Under the pieces are notes generated by a model that worked only from the letters and a program-made list of their open reading frames with translations, was not told where the DNA came from and did no database searches. A DNA stretch of 44,522 bases. It comes from a virus. The stretch spans positions 1-44,522 of IMG/VR virus record IMGVR_UViG_3300018877_000007; one strand, written 5' to 3'. The translations under genes were made by a program, and so were the position numbers. Positions 20,115 to 27,551 of this stretch are shown here, piece after piece; positions within the stretch are counted from its first letter, which is position 1; the number at the start of each line of letters is the position of its first letter.

Positions 20115-20732
20115 CTAGCAGCGGCCCGGCCACAGGATCCGGACGCCGTAGTCCAGGTTGGTGCTGACGATGAACTGCTTGGCGCCGGTCACGCCACTGT
20201 CGACGCTGTACCAGTACAGCCACTGGTCGTGGGACGCGCCGATCGGCTTGTACCACAGCTGCGCGCACCACCCGGCGCGCAGGAAGTACGCCTCCGCGCT
20301 GGTCCACTGGAACTGCTGCCACGTGTGCCTACGCGGGGGCAGGACCGCGTCGTACGCCGGTCCGCCCGCGGTGCGGGCGACACCCACGCCGTACTTGGGC
20401 GACAGGTTGAAGATGACTTGCGGGGTCTTCGCCCACCTGGTCGTAGCCGGCGGGGTCAGCGCCGGGACGGTCTTCGGCCGGCCCAGCTTCCGGCCGAGCG
20501 CGGTGTCCGGGCTCTGCCCGCTGTGCGCGAACGCGGGCACACCCTGCTTGGCCTTGTTCTCGGTGGTGTCCGGGGCGGTCCGGATGCCACCCTGCTTGGC
20601 CTTGTTCTCCGTCGTCACGGGGGCGACGGTCACCGGGGCCCCGTCGGCGCCGAGCGCGGCGCCGGCGGCGTTGCCCTGGACTCCGGCGAGGGTGCCCAGG
20701 GTGAGCAACAGCGCGGGGAGAAGTCTCCTCAT
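20115..20732 (-). CDS. Secreted protein with tandem TTENKAKQG repeats
   Basis: 205 residues. RRLLPALLLTLGTLAGVQG with a following Ala-rich AAGA site is a clear signal peptide. The mature N-terminus repeats TTENKAKQG at about 40-48 and 56-64, matching a 21-base DNA repeat (20541-20561 and 20589-20609, 48-base period). The C-terminal 110 residues are rich in Trp and Tyr (TWQQFQWTSAEAYFLRAGW, then DQWLYWYSVDSG) with two Cys. No family recognised. A secreted protein in a late operon could modify the host surface, block superinfection or aid release. Confidence 0.65.
   Translation of the reverse strand: MRRLLPALLLTLGTLAGVQGNAAGAALGADGAPVTVAPVTTENKAKQGGIRTAPDTTENKAKQGVPAFAHSGQSPDTALGRKLGRPKTVPALTPPATTRWAKTPQVIFNLSPKYGVGVARTAGGPAYDAVLPPRRHTWQQFQWTSAEAYFLRAGWCAQLWYKPIGASHDQWLYWYSVDSGVTGAKQFIVSTNLDYGVRILWPGRC
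20541..20609. repeat. Two 21-base direct repeats in the secreted-protein gene
   Basis: ACCCTGCTTGGCCTTGTTCTC, 21 bases written here in 20-base-safe form as ACCCTGCTTGGCCTTGTTCT plus C, at 20541-20561 and 20589-20609; in frame, encoding the TTENKAKQG repeats. Confidence 0.85.
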
Positions 20733-20808
20733 TGCTGCGGTGGTTCCTTTCGGTGGGGCGGGCGCCGGTGCGGTCGCCCCGGCGCAGGCGCCCACGCTAC
20801 CCACTCCT

Positions 20809-20823
20809 GCGACGAATCGTCGC
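20809..20823. terminator. Short palindrome after the papain-like hydrolase gene
   Basis: GCGACGA-A-TCGTCGC directly follows the leftward stop at 20825. It is a weak hairpin or operator ahead of the secreted-protein gene, in a 92-base gap. Confidence 0.4.
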
Positions 20824-20824
20824 C

Positions 20825-21379
20825 TCAGCGGGCGGTGAGCGGCCCCGCGCGCCGCCGGTCCAACATGTGGGGAGACACCGTGCCCGGTGCGATCCCCGGG
20901 AACAGGTCGAGGTGCATGAAGTCCCGGGCGACCCACGACACCCACTCCGAGCAGAACAGCCGCTTGTCGGGGTGGTCCGCCGCTTGCCCCCGGTAGCGGG
21001 CGACGATGACCCGGAGCCCGACCTCCACAACGGACGGCCAGTCGTACGGGGTCCCGCGGTACTCGTCCATGACCTTCACCGCCGCGGCGCGCTGCGTGGG
21101 CGAGAGGTTCAGGGTGGACCATCGCCAGCCGGCGAGCGCGGGCCCTTCGACCCACCGTTCACGGATGCCTTGGTCGGGGGTGGCCTCGGAGACCAGTACC
21201 CCGGCGAGGTGCCCGCCGGGGTCGAGGGTGACGTGGCGGACGAGGCCGGCGTGCCCGGCCCACGCCGGCTTGAGGAACGGCACGTCCCCGGTCCACAGCC
21301 GCACCGCGAACATCAGCGGCCCGCCGCCGGGGCAGACGCCGTAGTCACCCGGGCCGGGGACTTGGAGGAGCCGGGTCAC
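20825..21379 (-). CDS. Permuted papain-like (NlpC/P60-type) hydrolase
   Basis: 184 residues from a GTG in a GTGA overlap. An N-terminal His block (AWAGHAGLVRHV, about 38-49), a middle Y-x-G-x-P-Y-D-W segment (EYRGTPYDWPSV) and a C-terminal RLFCSEWVSWVARD, with a candidate nucleophilic Cys followed by Ser-Glu, give the His-before-Cys order of circularly permuted papain-like enzymes such as YiiX/YaeF. These cleave amide or thioester bonds, often in cell-wall or lipid contexts. No signal peptide. It may support lysis or wall remodelling; substrate unknown. Confidence 0.62.
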   Translation of the reverse strand: MTRLLQVPGPGDYGVCPGGGPLMFAVRLWTGDVPFLKPAWAGHAGLVRHVTLDPGGHLAGVLVSEATPDQGIRERWVEGPALAGWRWSTLNLSPTQRAAAVKVMDEYRGTPYDWPSVVEVGLRVIVARYRGQAADHPDKRLFCSEWVSWVARDFMHLDLFPGIAPGTVSPHMLDRRRAGPLTAR

Positions 21380-21771
21380 CGGTCCTCCGGGCGGGTGGGG
21401 GCGACCACGTACGCGTCGGGGTCGACGGGCCCGAGGGGGCCTGTGACGTCGGCGCAGCCGGTGAGGACGTACCCGGCGGCGGCCGTGCGGATGATGATGC
21501 GCCCGAGGTCGCTCGTGGAGGGCAGGACATCGACGCCGGCTTCCTGCTTCCATCGGACACACAGGTTGCGTTGGGCGCGTTCCTGCTCGGCGCGGAGCCG
21601 GGCGAGTTCCCGGGCCTGCCGGCCCTGGTCTTCGACGATGGCTTCCTGGATGCGCTTGGGTTCGTCGGCGACCCGGTTCACCGTCCACGCGATCGCCAGC
21701 GACGCCAGCGCCACCCACGCGTAGGCGAACCAGAAGCCGAACCCGCGGTGCTTACGACTGGGCCCGGTCAC
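21376..21771 (-). CDS. Membrane-anchored coiled-coil protein
   Basis: 131 residues from a GTG in a GTGA overlap. One span (FWFAYAWVALASLAIAWTV, about 12-30) is followed by a charged coiled coil (RIQEAIVEDQGRQARELARL, then RAEQERAQRN). After it come a Cys pair and an Ala/Gly-rich segment. An N-in, C-out membrane anchor with a long coil resembles spanin-like or lysis-accessory proteins, but Gram-positive hosts lack an outer membrane, so this is topology only. Confidence 0.6.
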   Translation of the reverse strand: MTGPSRKHRGFGFWFAYAWVALASLAIAWTVNRVADEPKRIQEAIVEDQGRQARELARLRAEQERAQRNLCVRWKQEAGVDVLPSTSDLGRIIIRTAAAGYVLTGCADVTGPLGPVDPDAYVVAPTRPEDR

Positions 21772-21869
21772 ATCGGCCACGCCCCCGCCACATCCTCGGC
21801 GGCCTGGCACACCAGCAGCATCGTCACACCGACCCACACGGCAGCTTCGTACCCGCCTCGGCCGGACAC
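21768..21869 (-). CDS. 33-residue membrane peptide
   Basis: Starts GTG at 21869, sharing one base with the preceding TAG, and ends in a GTGA overlap. SGRGGYEAAVWVGVTMLLVC forms one short hydrophobic segment followed by an acidic turn. The exact fit between neighbours supports translation. It may join the adjacent membrane proteins in lysis. Confidence 0.5.
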   Translation of the reverse strand: MSGRGGYEAAVWVGVTMLLVCQAAEDVAGAWPM

Positions 21870-22120
21870 TACGGGCTGGGATCCTGCGCGGTGGGCGAGC
21901 GCTGCGGGGCCGGCGGGTCGGGCGGCGGTGGATCCGGTTCGCGCCGGCTGTCCAGGATCCGGGCGACGGGCTGCCCGAGGATCAACGCCACCGCGGCGCC
22001 GATCAGCAGTGCGCTGTCCTCCCCGTCGCGGAGTTGCTCGCCGATGAGGAGCCCCAGCCCGGCGAGTGGCGCGAAGACCTTCCGGATGACTTGTTCCGCT
22101 GACCCAGTCGACCACTGCAT
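21869..22120 (-). CDS. Small membrane protein of the lysis region
   Basis: 83 residues at an ATG with GAGGGGAG upstream. Two weak hydrophobic segments (VFAPLAGLGLLIGEQL and ALLIGAAVALILGQPVA) flank an acidic turn. The C-terminus is Pro-rich and hydrophilic. Size and layout fit the holin-like proteins that cluster in actinophage lysis cassettes. The better-placed holin is 17919-18260. Confidence 0.6.
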   Translation of the reverse strand: MQWSTGSAEQVIRKVFAPLAGLGLLIGEQLRDGEDSALLIGAAVALILGQPVARILDSRREPDPPPPDPPAPQRSPTAQDPSP

Positions 22121-22298
22121 CGGCTCCCCTCGTCCCCCATGTGCATACCCGGTCGTGGTGGTCCCGCGGTGGGGACGGGGGGAGCGGCCGGCACGGTCTG
22201 TTTCCGCTGTGCCAGCATCCCACGTTCCCGGGCCGCGGTGATCTAGGTGTGGTGGTGACTGCCCCCTATCGTGGGTGGTGACGGGAGCGAGGTGCGGC
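22121..22298. promoter_or_regulatory. Divergent intergenic region
   Basis: 178 bases between the leftward membrane gene (ATG 22120) and the rightward coiled-coil gene (GTG 22299). A TATCGT near 22267 is a candidate rightward -10 element; no good -35 is seen. It probably holds at least one promoter. Confidence 0.35.
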
Positions 22299-22691
22299 GT
22301 GTCGGGTGAGACTGAGGAGCACCGCAGCGGTTGGACGACGGACACCTTGCGTGCGCACTACGACGCGGTCCTGCGGGAGCGGGATCGGCGGTTCGATCAG
22401 CGGTTCATCGCGCAGGAGGAAGCGATCCGGGCGGCGTTGACGTCGGCTGAGCGGGCGGTCGCGAAGGCGGAGTACTCGATTGAGCAGCGGCTGACGTTGC
22501 TGAATGAGCTCCGGACCGGCGTCGCGACGTCCGCCGAGTTGGAGTCGTTGAAGAAGCTGATCGACCTGATGGAGTCCCGGATGGACCGCACGGAGGGGAA
22601 GTCCCAGGGCCTCGGGTCGGCGGGGAACATCATCGTCGCGGTGATTCTCGCGGCCGGCACGATCGTCGGGATCATCATCGGGACCCGCTGA
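22299..22691 (+). CDS. Coiled-coil protein with C-terminal membrane anchor
   Basis: 130 residues from the GTG at 22299 (GAGG upstream; a start at 22275 is also open). TLRAHYDAVLRERDRRFDQ and RAVAKAEYSIEQRLTLLNEL form a long coiled coil, and the C-terminus NIIVAVILAAGTIVGIIIG is one strong span. This architecture is common in actinophages near tail and lysis genes, where it is often suspected of a lysis or signalling role. It is the only non-HNH rightward gene of substantial length in the late half. Confidence 0.72.
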   Translation: MSGETEEHRSGWTTDTLRAHYDAVLRERDRRFDQRFIAQEEAIRAALTSAERAVAKAEYSIEQRLTLLNELRTGVATSAELESLKKLIDLMESRMDRTEGKSQGLGSAGNIIVAVILAAGTIVGIIIGTR

Positions 22692-22727
22692 GCGGGCCCG
22701 TCCCGCGAAGGACCCCCGCGCCTGCTT

Positions 22728-22762
22728 CCCTCAGGCCGGGGGCGTGGCCGACCCCCTGAGGG
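22728..22762. terminator. Hairpin between convergent genes
   Basis: CCCTCAGG and CCTGAGGG close a GC-rich loop between the rightward coiled-coil gene and the leftward tail gene. A second inverted pair (CCCCCGT 22791-22797, ACGGGGG 22817-22823) follows. Probably bidirectional termination, without T-runs. Confidence 0.6.
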
Positions 22763-22834
22763 CCCGACGTGCCTGATCGTACTGTGGGCGCCCCCGTACC
22801 GGCCGTCCCCTGCGGCACGGGGGCGGTGTCAATC

Positions 22835-23311
22835 TTACGACGACGGCCCGAGGTCGGTCACCAGCAGGTGCGCCGGGCCATCCGCGCCACCCGACAGGAT
22901 CAACGTCCCCGACCCCGTGGTGCGGGCGATCGCCATCGTGTACGTGTGCGCCCCCGTCGTCGGGGTGAGGACCGCGTACAGGATCGTCGGGGACTCCGTC
23001 GCAACGTTCGCCAGCTGCGTCCTCGACCGACCCAACTGCAGCTGCGTGGAGCCCTCCAGGAGCCGCATCTGCGCGAGGTCCCCGGCCACAGTGGACGTCC
23101 AGGCGGGGAAGAACGCCCGGACCTCGATCCGCCGGCCGGCGTTCACGGTCACCGCGGAGGACAGGACGTTGACTTCGGTGGCGCCGATGTTCGTCAGGTC
23201 GGCGGTGCGCTGCTCGTAGCCGATCCACCCGCCGGCGATGCCGTTCGCGAACGACGCGGGCGCCGGGGTGTTCGGGATCTGCAGGCCGCCGGGCGTAACC
23301 CTGCTGGGCAT
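22835..23311 (-). CDS. Minor tail / receptor-binding-type protein
   Basis: 158 residues. It predicts a beta sandwich throughout (TEVNVLSSAVTVNAGRRIEV, then GAHTYTMAIARTTGSG), like jelly-roll domains at the tips of actinophage tails. It is the last structural gene after the tape measure. No enzymatic motif. Confidence 0.65.
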   Translation of the reverse strand: MPSRVTPGGLQIPNTPAPASFANGIAGGWIGYEQRTADLTNIGATEVNVLSSAVTVNAGRRIEVRAFFPAWTSTVAGDLAQMRLLEGSTQLQLGRSRTQLANVATESPTILYAVLTPTTGAHTYTMAIARTTGSGTLILSGGADGPAHLLVTDLGPSS

Positions 23312-23339
23312 GGGGTCTCCTTCGTGTCGGGCGAGGGGG

Positions 23340-24698
23340 TCACAGGGCCCACGCGCTGGTGTTCCAGGACCCGCTGTTCCAGATGAGGTATGACGTGACC
23401 TCGGCCGGTTGCAACGTCCACGTCCAGCCCCACTGGTTGGTGCCGCGGTACTCCCCGGAGATGCCCCGGATGTAGGAGTCCCGCTCGACGAGGCCCACCC
23501 CCGGGGGTCGGGAGCGGACGGTGATGCGGTGCCCGAAGTCCCGGGTGAGGACCTGGGGGAACAGGTCCGCCGGCTGCGCCCGGGGGTCGACGGTGAGCTG
23601 CTCGAACTGGAACCGCGGCTGCGAGGTCATCGCCAGCCCGTACTGCGCGTACGCGAGCGCCTCGGCGTCGGTCTGCATCAGGAGGTCGGTGCGCTCGTGG
23701 ACTGACTCGAGGTTCTCCACGATGGACACCTCGTCGCGGGCCTCCTGCGGGACACCGCCTTCGCGGGCGATGCGCCACACGTTCCGCATCGCCTCGTCCG
23801 TCCACGCCGGCGCCACGGCGGCGTACGGGAGCTCCCCGGCGGCCCGGTCGGACCCGAACACCCCTTGGGTGGTGGTGGAGGTGGCTTCGGTGAGGGTGGC
23901 GTGCCGGCTCTTGAACACGACCCGCCCCACGGCGTCGAAGTAGACGGAGCCGATCTCGGTGTCCTGGACGAGGAGGAGTTCCGACAGGGCGTCGCCCTCG
24001 AGGGTGGTGCCCTGCAAGGTGGTGGTGCCGGTAGCGATGACACGATCGGCGGCGGGCCAGTTCACGGAGTTCAGGATGCGGTGGACGCGGGCGCCCGCCT
24101 TCTCGCCGGCACCGACCGGCGTCGTCCGGGCGACGCGCCGGGACCGGCCCAGGACCTTCTGCCCGTCGGTGGCGGTGAGGGTGGTGCGGGCGTACGTGGG
24201 GGCGGGGTACTCGGTGTCCCACCGGTCGGCGTACCCCTGCCACAGCCAGTACGTGGCGCCGAGGTAGGCCACGCCGATCCGGACGGGGACCATGGGGCGG
24301 ACGAGGGACCGGCCGCCGGAGGTGTACGGGCCGGCGAGGTTGAGGCCGTTGAAGCGACCGTCGGACCCGTCGAAGACGATCGTGGCGGTGCCGGCTTCGT
24401 AGCGGACGATGGGGCCCTCGACGCGGGTCGCGCCGCGGGTGTACGCGAACGTCTGCAGCCACGGGGTGACGTCGGTCCACACGTCGGCCGGCGCCCACAG
24501 GGCCTGGTCCCAGGTGCGGAGGGGGTCGGACCAATGGAGGTAGAGGCCGCCGCCGATGGTGGGGTCGGTGGCGAACCCGACGTGGACGACGGGCCGGGGC
24601 TGGTTCTGGGCGGGGTCGGCTGGTGGGCCGGGCGGGGGTGGTTCGGGGGTGCCGCCGAGGTCGCCGTACACGTTGTTGTAGGCGTTGCCGTATGCCAC
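23340..24698 (-). CDS. Minor tail protein (baseplate hub-like)
   Basis: 452 residues. The N-terminus has MAYGNAYNNVYGDLGG and a Pro-rich linker. The body then shows features of actinophage minor tail or hub proteins: DVTPWLQTFAYTRG, TATIVFDGSDGRFNGLNLAG, TYWLWQGYADRW, HRILNSVNWP and VYFDAVGRVVFKSR. The C-terminal segment with RDFGHRITVRSRPPG and GISGEYRGTNQWGW resembles the ends of such proteins. It probably lies at the tail tip between tube and receptor-binding proteins. The YGNxYxxVYG motif recurs inside the 727-residue protein at 33907-36090. Confidence 0.78.
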   Translation of the reverse strand: MAYGNAYNNVYGDLGGTPEPPPPGPPADPAQNQPRPVVHVGFATDPTIGGGLYLHWSDPLRTWDQALWAPADVWTDVTPWLQTFAYTRGATRVEGPIVRYEAGTATIVFDGSDGRFNGLNLAGPYTSGGRSLVRPMVPVRIGVAYLGATYWLWQGYADRWDTEYPAPTYARTTLTATDGQKVLGRSRRVARTTPVGAGEKAGARVHRILNSVNWPAADRVIATGTTTLQGTTLEGDALSELLLVQDTEIGSVYFDAVGRVVFKSRHATLTEATSTTTQGVFGSDRAAGELPYAAVAPAWTDEAMRNVWRIAREGGVPQEARDEVSIVENLESVHERTDLLMQTDAEALAYAQYGLAMTSQPRFQFEQLTVDPRAQPADLFPQVLTRDFGHRITVRSRPPGVGLVERDSYIRGISGEYRGTNQWGWTWTLQPAEVTSYLIWNSGSWNTSAWAL

Positions 24699-24730
24699 TC
24701 AGGGCCTCCCGTGGGTGCGACACTGCGGGC

Positions 24731-25000
24731 ATGGACAGTGCTGAACAACACCGGGAGGCCGTGCGTCAGGCTGACCGCCTCGTCACCCTCGCCTTGAACG
24801 GAGACGGCACCGGGATGGGACACGACCTCCGGGGCGCCACCCGCATCGAGTTGGTACGCACCGTATCCGCCCTCGCTATGCGCATGGCGATCGTCCTAGA
24901 CGGGGCCGCGGCGGTGGACGGGCTCACCGGGTCGGAGCTGTGGAGCGCCATGCTCGCCGATCCAGGCTGGCGCGACCTGGTCCCCGAGTCTCGGGACTAG
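24731..25000 (+). CDS. Rightward 89-residue protein inside the tail operon
   Basis: Starts ATG at 24731 and ends TAG at 24998-25000. Its stop is interlocked with the TAG of the facing tail gene in a CTAG palindrome. The chain is helical: SAEQHREAVRQADRLVTLAL, then IELVRTVSALAMRMAIVLDG and ELWSAMLADPGW. No HNH motif and no recognised family. No Shine-Dalgarno is obvious; GACACT six bases upstream of the ATG could be a -10 for a leaderless message. It may be a small accessory (moron) gene. Confidence 0.62.
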   Translation: MDSAEQHREAVRQADRLVTLALNGDGTGMGHDLRGATRIELVRTVSALAMRMAIVLDGAAAVDGLTGSELWSAMLADPGWRDLVPESRD

Positions 25001-25737
25001 AGCCAGGCGCCGGACCGGCGGACCTGCTGGTCGAACGCGACCCAGTCCCCCGACCGGCGCACGAAGTCCGACCCGACCGCCGCCGGCCCGATCGGGGTCG
25101 CCGTGCCGATGTTCTGCGCGAGCCCGTCGAAGTACCAGGCGGTCAACCCGGCGTTCGCCATCCGCCCGTACCTGATCCTGTCCACGACGCCGGCGGTGGT
25201 GATGTTTGACCCGGTGATGGTGTCGATCGCCGTCGTGGAGTGCCCCAGGTAGAGGGCCGCGGACATCGTGCCGGCGGCGCCGTTCAGGCCGCTGCCCCAG
25301 AACTCGACGCGGTGCCACACGTTCAGCGTCGCCGCGACGGTCCCGGTGACTACGTTCCCGCCGTCGGTCTTCGTGATCCGCAGCATCCCCGCCGCGGTGA
25401 ACACCAGCCGGGCGACGAACGCGTCCGTGGTGGACCGCAGCTGGATGGGGAACTGGCTGGTGTCGGTGGACGGGTAGCCGGTCATGCGGACGTAGATCCG
25501 GCACGCGAACGACGTCGCGCCGGTGTCGGACATCTGGAACCCCACCGGCGACGGTGTGCCGGCGGCCTGCGACAGCTCGACGCAGTAGCCACCGATGAAC
25601 GCATTGGCGGCCCGGTACACCACGGACCCACCGGACAGGTACACCCCGGACAGGGCGGCGTCACCGGTGTCGTCGCTGAGGGCGACAGTGAGCGTGGTGG
25701 AGTCGGGGCCGGTCTCGAAGTCCTGGAGCTTGAGCAT
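24997..25737 (-). CDS. LamG-like tail protein, paralogue of 33907-36090 N-domain
   Basis: 246 residues, almost wholly one concanavalin/LamG-like domain: CRIYVRMTGYPSTDTSQFPI, FVARLVFTAAGMLRITKTDG, VWHRVEFWGSGLNGAAG and VDRIRYGRMANAGLTAWYFDG. The same blocks occur in the same order in residues 118-240 of the protein at 33907-36090. Such domains bind glycans on host walls. The C-terminus has a repeated RRSG motif (FVRRSGDWVAF, VRRSGAWL). Confidence 0.75.
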   Translation of the reverse strand: MLKLQDFETGPDSTTLTVALSDDTGDAALSGVYLSGGSVVYRAANAFIGGYCVELSQAAGTPSPVGFQMSDTGATSFACRIYVRMTGYPSTDTSQFPIQLRSTTDAFVARLVFTAAGMLRITKTDGGNVVTGTVAATLNVWHRVEFWGSGLNGAAGTMSAALYLGHSTTAIDTITGSNITTAGVVDRIRYGRMANAGLTAWYFDGLAQNIGTATPIGPAAVGSDFVRRSGDWVAFDQQVRRSGAWL

Positions 25738-25740
25738 GGG

Positions 25741-26706
25741 TCACCCGTTCCGGATCGGGACGACGGTCCCATCGTCCTCGTACACGTTCTGCGTGGACCC
25801 CGACCCGCCGTCCCATGTGATCCCGGACTGCCTGTTGATCGCCCACGACGCGCCGTTCCGCATTCCCCGGCCGAACTTGTTGTTCTTGATGATGCCGATA
25901 TTGGTGAGGAACCGGGGATTGTCGTGGGTGATGTTCAGTCCCGCGGCGCCACCATCGAGCCAATTGAACTGGATGTCGACGTTGGTGATTACGCCGACGT
26001 CCGGCTTAATCATCATGATGGCGTTACCGTGGTTCGTCCCGAAATACGTGTTGAAGAAGTCGGGGTGGTTGTACGCCTGAATGTTGTTGCCCCAGAATTT
26101 GAACCCGCTGCCACCCTGGAGCTGCACCCCATCGGAGTGGGACCCGTCCGTCGCGCGGGTCTCCGGGGGGTTGGGGAACCAGTGGAAGTCATGGAAGTAC
26201 GACTGGTAGATCTCCACGCCGAGGGGGCCGGTGGGGTCCGCGGACTGGAAGATGTTCAGGGTGTCGATCACCTGCGAGACGTCACAGCGCCACATTTTGA
26301 ACCCGTAGCCGTGCGCGCCGTTCCACCACCGCGACGGGAATTGCGCGGCGAAGGAGCAGTCGTAGAACTCGACCGGGCAATGCGCGGTCCCGTACAGCTT
26401 CGCGACCCCCACGTCCGACGACTGACCCGACGGCGTGCCCCGGAAGAAACAGTTACGGAAGACGATCGTCGAGGTCCCCGCCGGTGGGGTCATGATGGTC
26501 TCGATCGTCAGGTTCTCGTAGGTGGTGCCCCCGATCGGCGAGAAGCTGGTGACCGTCGTGCGGGGCACCCCCGGCAGCACACCGGTCGTCGACGCGTCCG
26601 GCTTGTACGTGCCCAGGACGAGGGACTCCCGGCTCGACGCGAACGGCTCCGCGGCGAACCCGGACTTGACCCAGGAGCGGGAGCGGGCGGCGAGGACGTC
26701 GGTCAT
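25741..26706 (-). CDS. Beta-helix tail spike-like protein (pectate-lyase fold)
   Basis: 321 residues from the ATG at 26706 (ATGA overlap). From residue 60 on it has repeated Asn/Gly-containing coils typical of right-handed parallel beta-helices (TYENLTIETIMTPPAGTST, VEFYDCSFAAQFPSRWWNG, GFKFWGNNIQAYNHPDFF, NIGIIKNNKFGRGMRNG). A SHSDGVQLQGG segment, near residue 190, resembles the active-site region of pectate-lyase-like depolymerases, though catalysis is unproven. Likely a spike or fibre recognising a host polysaccharide. Confidence 0.75.
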   Translation of the reverse strand: MTDVLAARSRSWVKSGFAAEPFASSRESLVLGTYKPDASTTGVLPGVPRTTVTSFSPIGGTTYENLTIETIMTPPAGTSTIVFRNCFFRGTPSGQSSDVGVAKLYGTAHCPVEFYDCSFAAQFPSRWWNGAHGYGFKMWRCDVSQVIDTLNIFQSADPTGPLGVEIYQSYFHDFHWFPNPPETRATDGSHSDGVQLQGGSGFKFWGNNIQAYNHPDFFNTYFGTNHGNAIMMIKPDVGVITNVDIQFNWLDGGAAGLNITHDNPRFLTNIGIIKNNKFGRGMRNGASWAINRQSGITWDGGSGSTQNVYEDDGTVVPIRNG

Positions 26707-27536
26707 GGGAGCTTCACCCACTCGTCGTTTTCCAGCGCCACGCTGCCGGGGTTCGCGCTGCCCTGGAAGCGCACGATGATGTCGGTGCGGGCGGTCGGTC
26801 GGATGTACGCGCCACCGGACTCAACGACGGTGATCGTGGACCCGGCCGGCAAGTTCGCCAGCGTGGGCGCGGACCCGCCCCCGGACACGGGGTAGGCCAC
26901 GCGGACGATGAAGTCGTCGAACGTCGCCGCGCCGGTGTTGCGGACCCCCACCCGGGTCAACGCCCCGAACGTCGTCTGATCACCGGAGGACAGGGTGTGG
27001 TCGATCAGGGGGGCGGTGCCGCCGTTCAAGTAGCCCTTGATGTTGTCGCCGTTCACCACGACGCGGAGTTCGTACGTGACGCCGGCCGTGAACGCCTGCG
27101 GCACGGTGATCAACGTGGTGAGGGTGCCGCCGACGGTCTTGTTGAGCCGGAACCCGTTGGTCATGTCGAGCTGGACGGCCAACCTGTCGGTGTCCGCGTT
27201 GGCCGCGCGGACCACGATCCCCGCCGCGCCCGACGTCGGCACGATCAGGGCCTGGACGTCGACGTTCGCCGTGCCTGCGTCGAGGACCACGGTCCCGGTC
27301 GACGACGCGGACGCCTTGAGGCCGGCGACGGCGAACGCCCCGGACAGCAGCTGCCACGACTGGCCGGTCTCGGCGTTGTCGAGGGTCGCGGAGTCGGGGC
27401 GGGTGAACGTGTCGACCGCGATCCGGCCGGCTTTCGCCTGCGCGGCGGCGGGCATCAGGGTCCGGTACGCGACCTGGGTGTCCGCGATCTCGCCTGTCTG
27501 GCCCTCCACGACGGTCCACGGCAGGGGCATCGTCAT
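26703..27536 (-). CDS. Minor tail protein with jelly-roll/LamG-like domain
   Basis: 277 residues. TFTRPDSATLDNAETGQSW near residue 43 begins a beta-sandwich domain found in many actinophage tail proteins; VDVQALIVPTSGAAGIVVRA, DRLAVQLDMTNGF and YELRVVVNGDNIKGYLNGG continue it to about residue 213. After a SGGG hinge a short beta domain (GSTITVVESGGAYIRPTAR) ends the chain. Probably part of the tail tip or fibre. It directly follows the tape measure gene. Confidence 0.72.
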   Translation of the reverse strand: MTMPLPWTVVEGQTGEIADTQVAYRTLMPAAAQAKAGRIAVDTFTRPDSATLDNAETGQSWQLLSGAFAVAGLKASASSTGTVVLDAGTANVDVQALIVPTSGAAGIVVRAANADTDRLAVQLDMTNGFRLNKTVGGTLTTLITVPQAFTAGVTYELRVVVNGDNIKGYLNGGTAPLIDHTLSSGDQTTFGALTRVGVRNTGAATFDDFIVRVAYPVSGGGSAPTLANLPAGSTITVVESGGAYIRPTARTDIIVRFQGSANPGSVALENDEWVKLP

Positions 27537-27551
27537 CTGCGGGTCTCCTTC

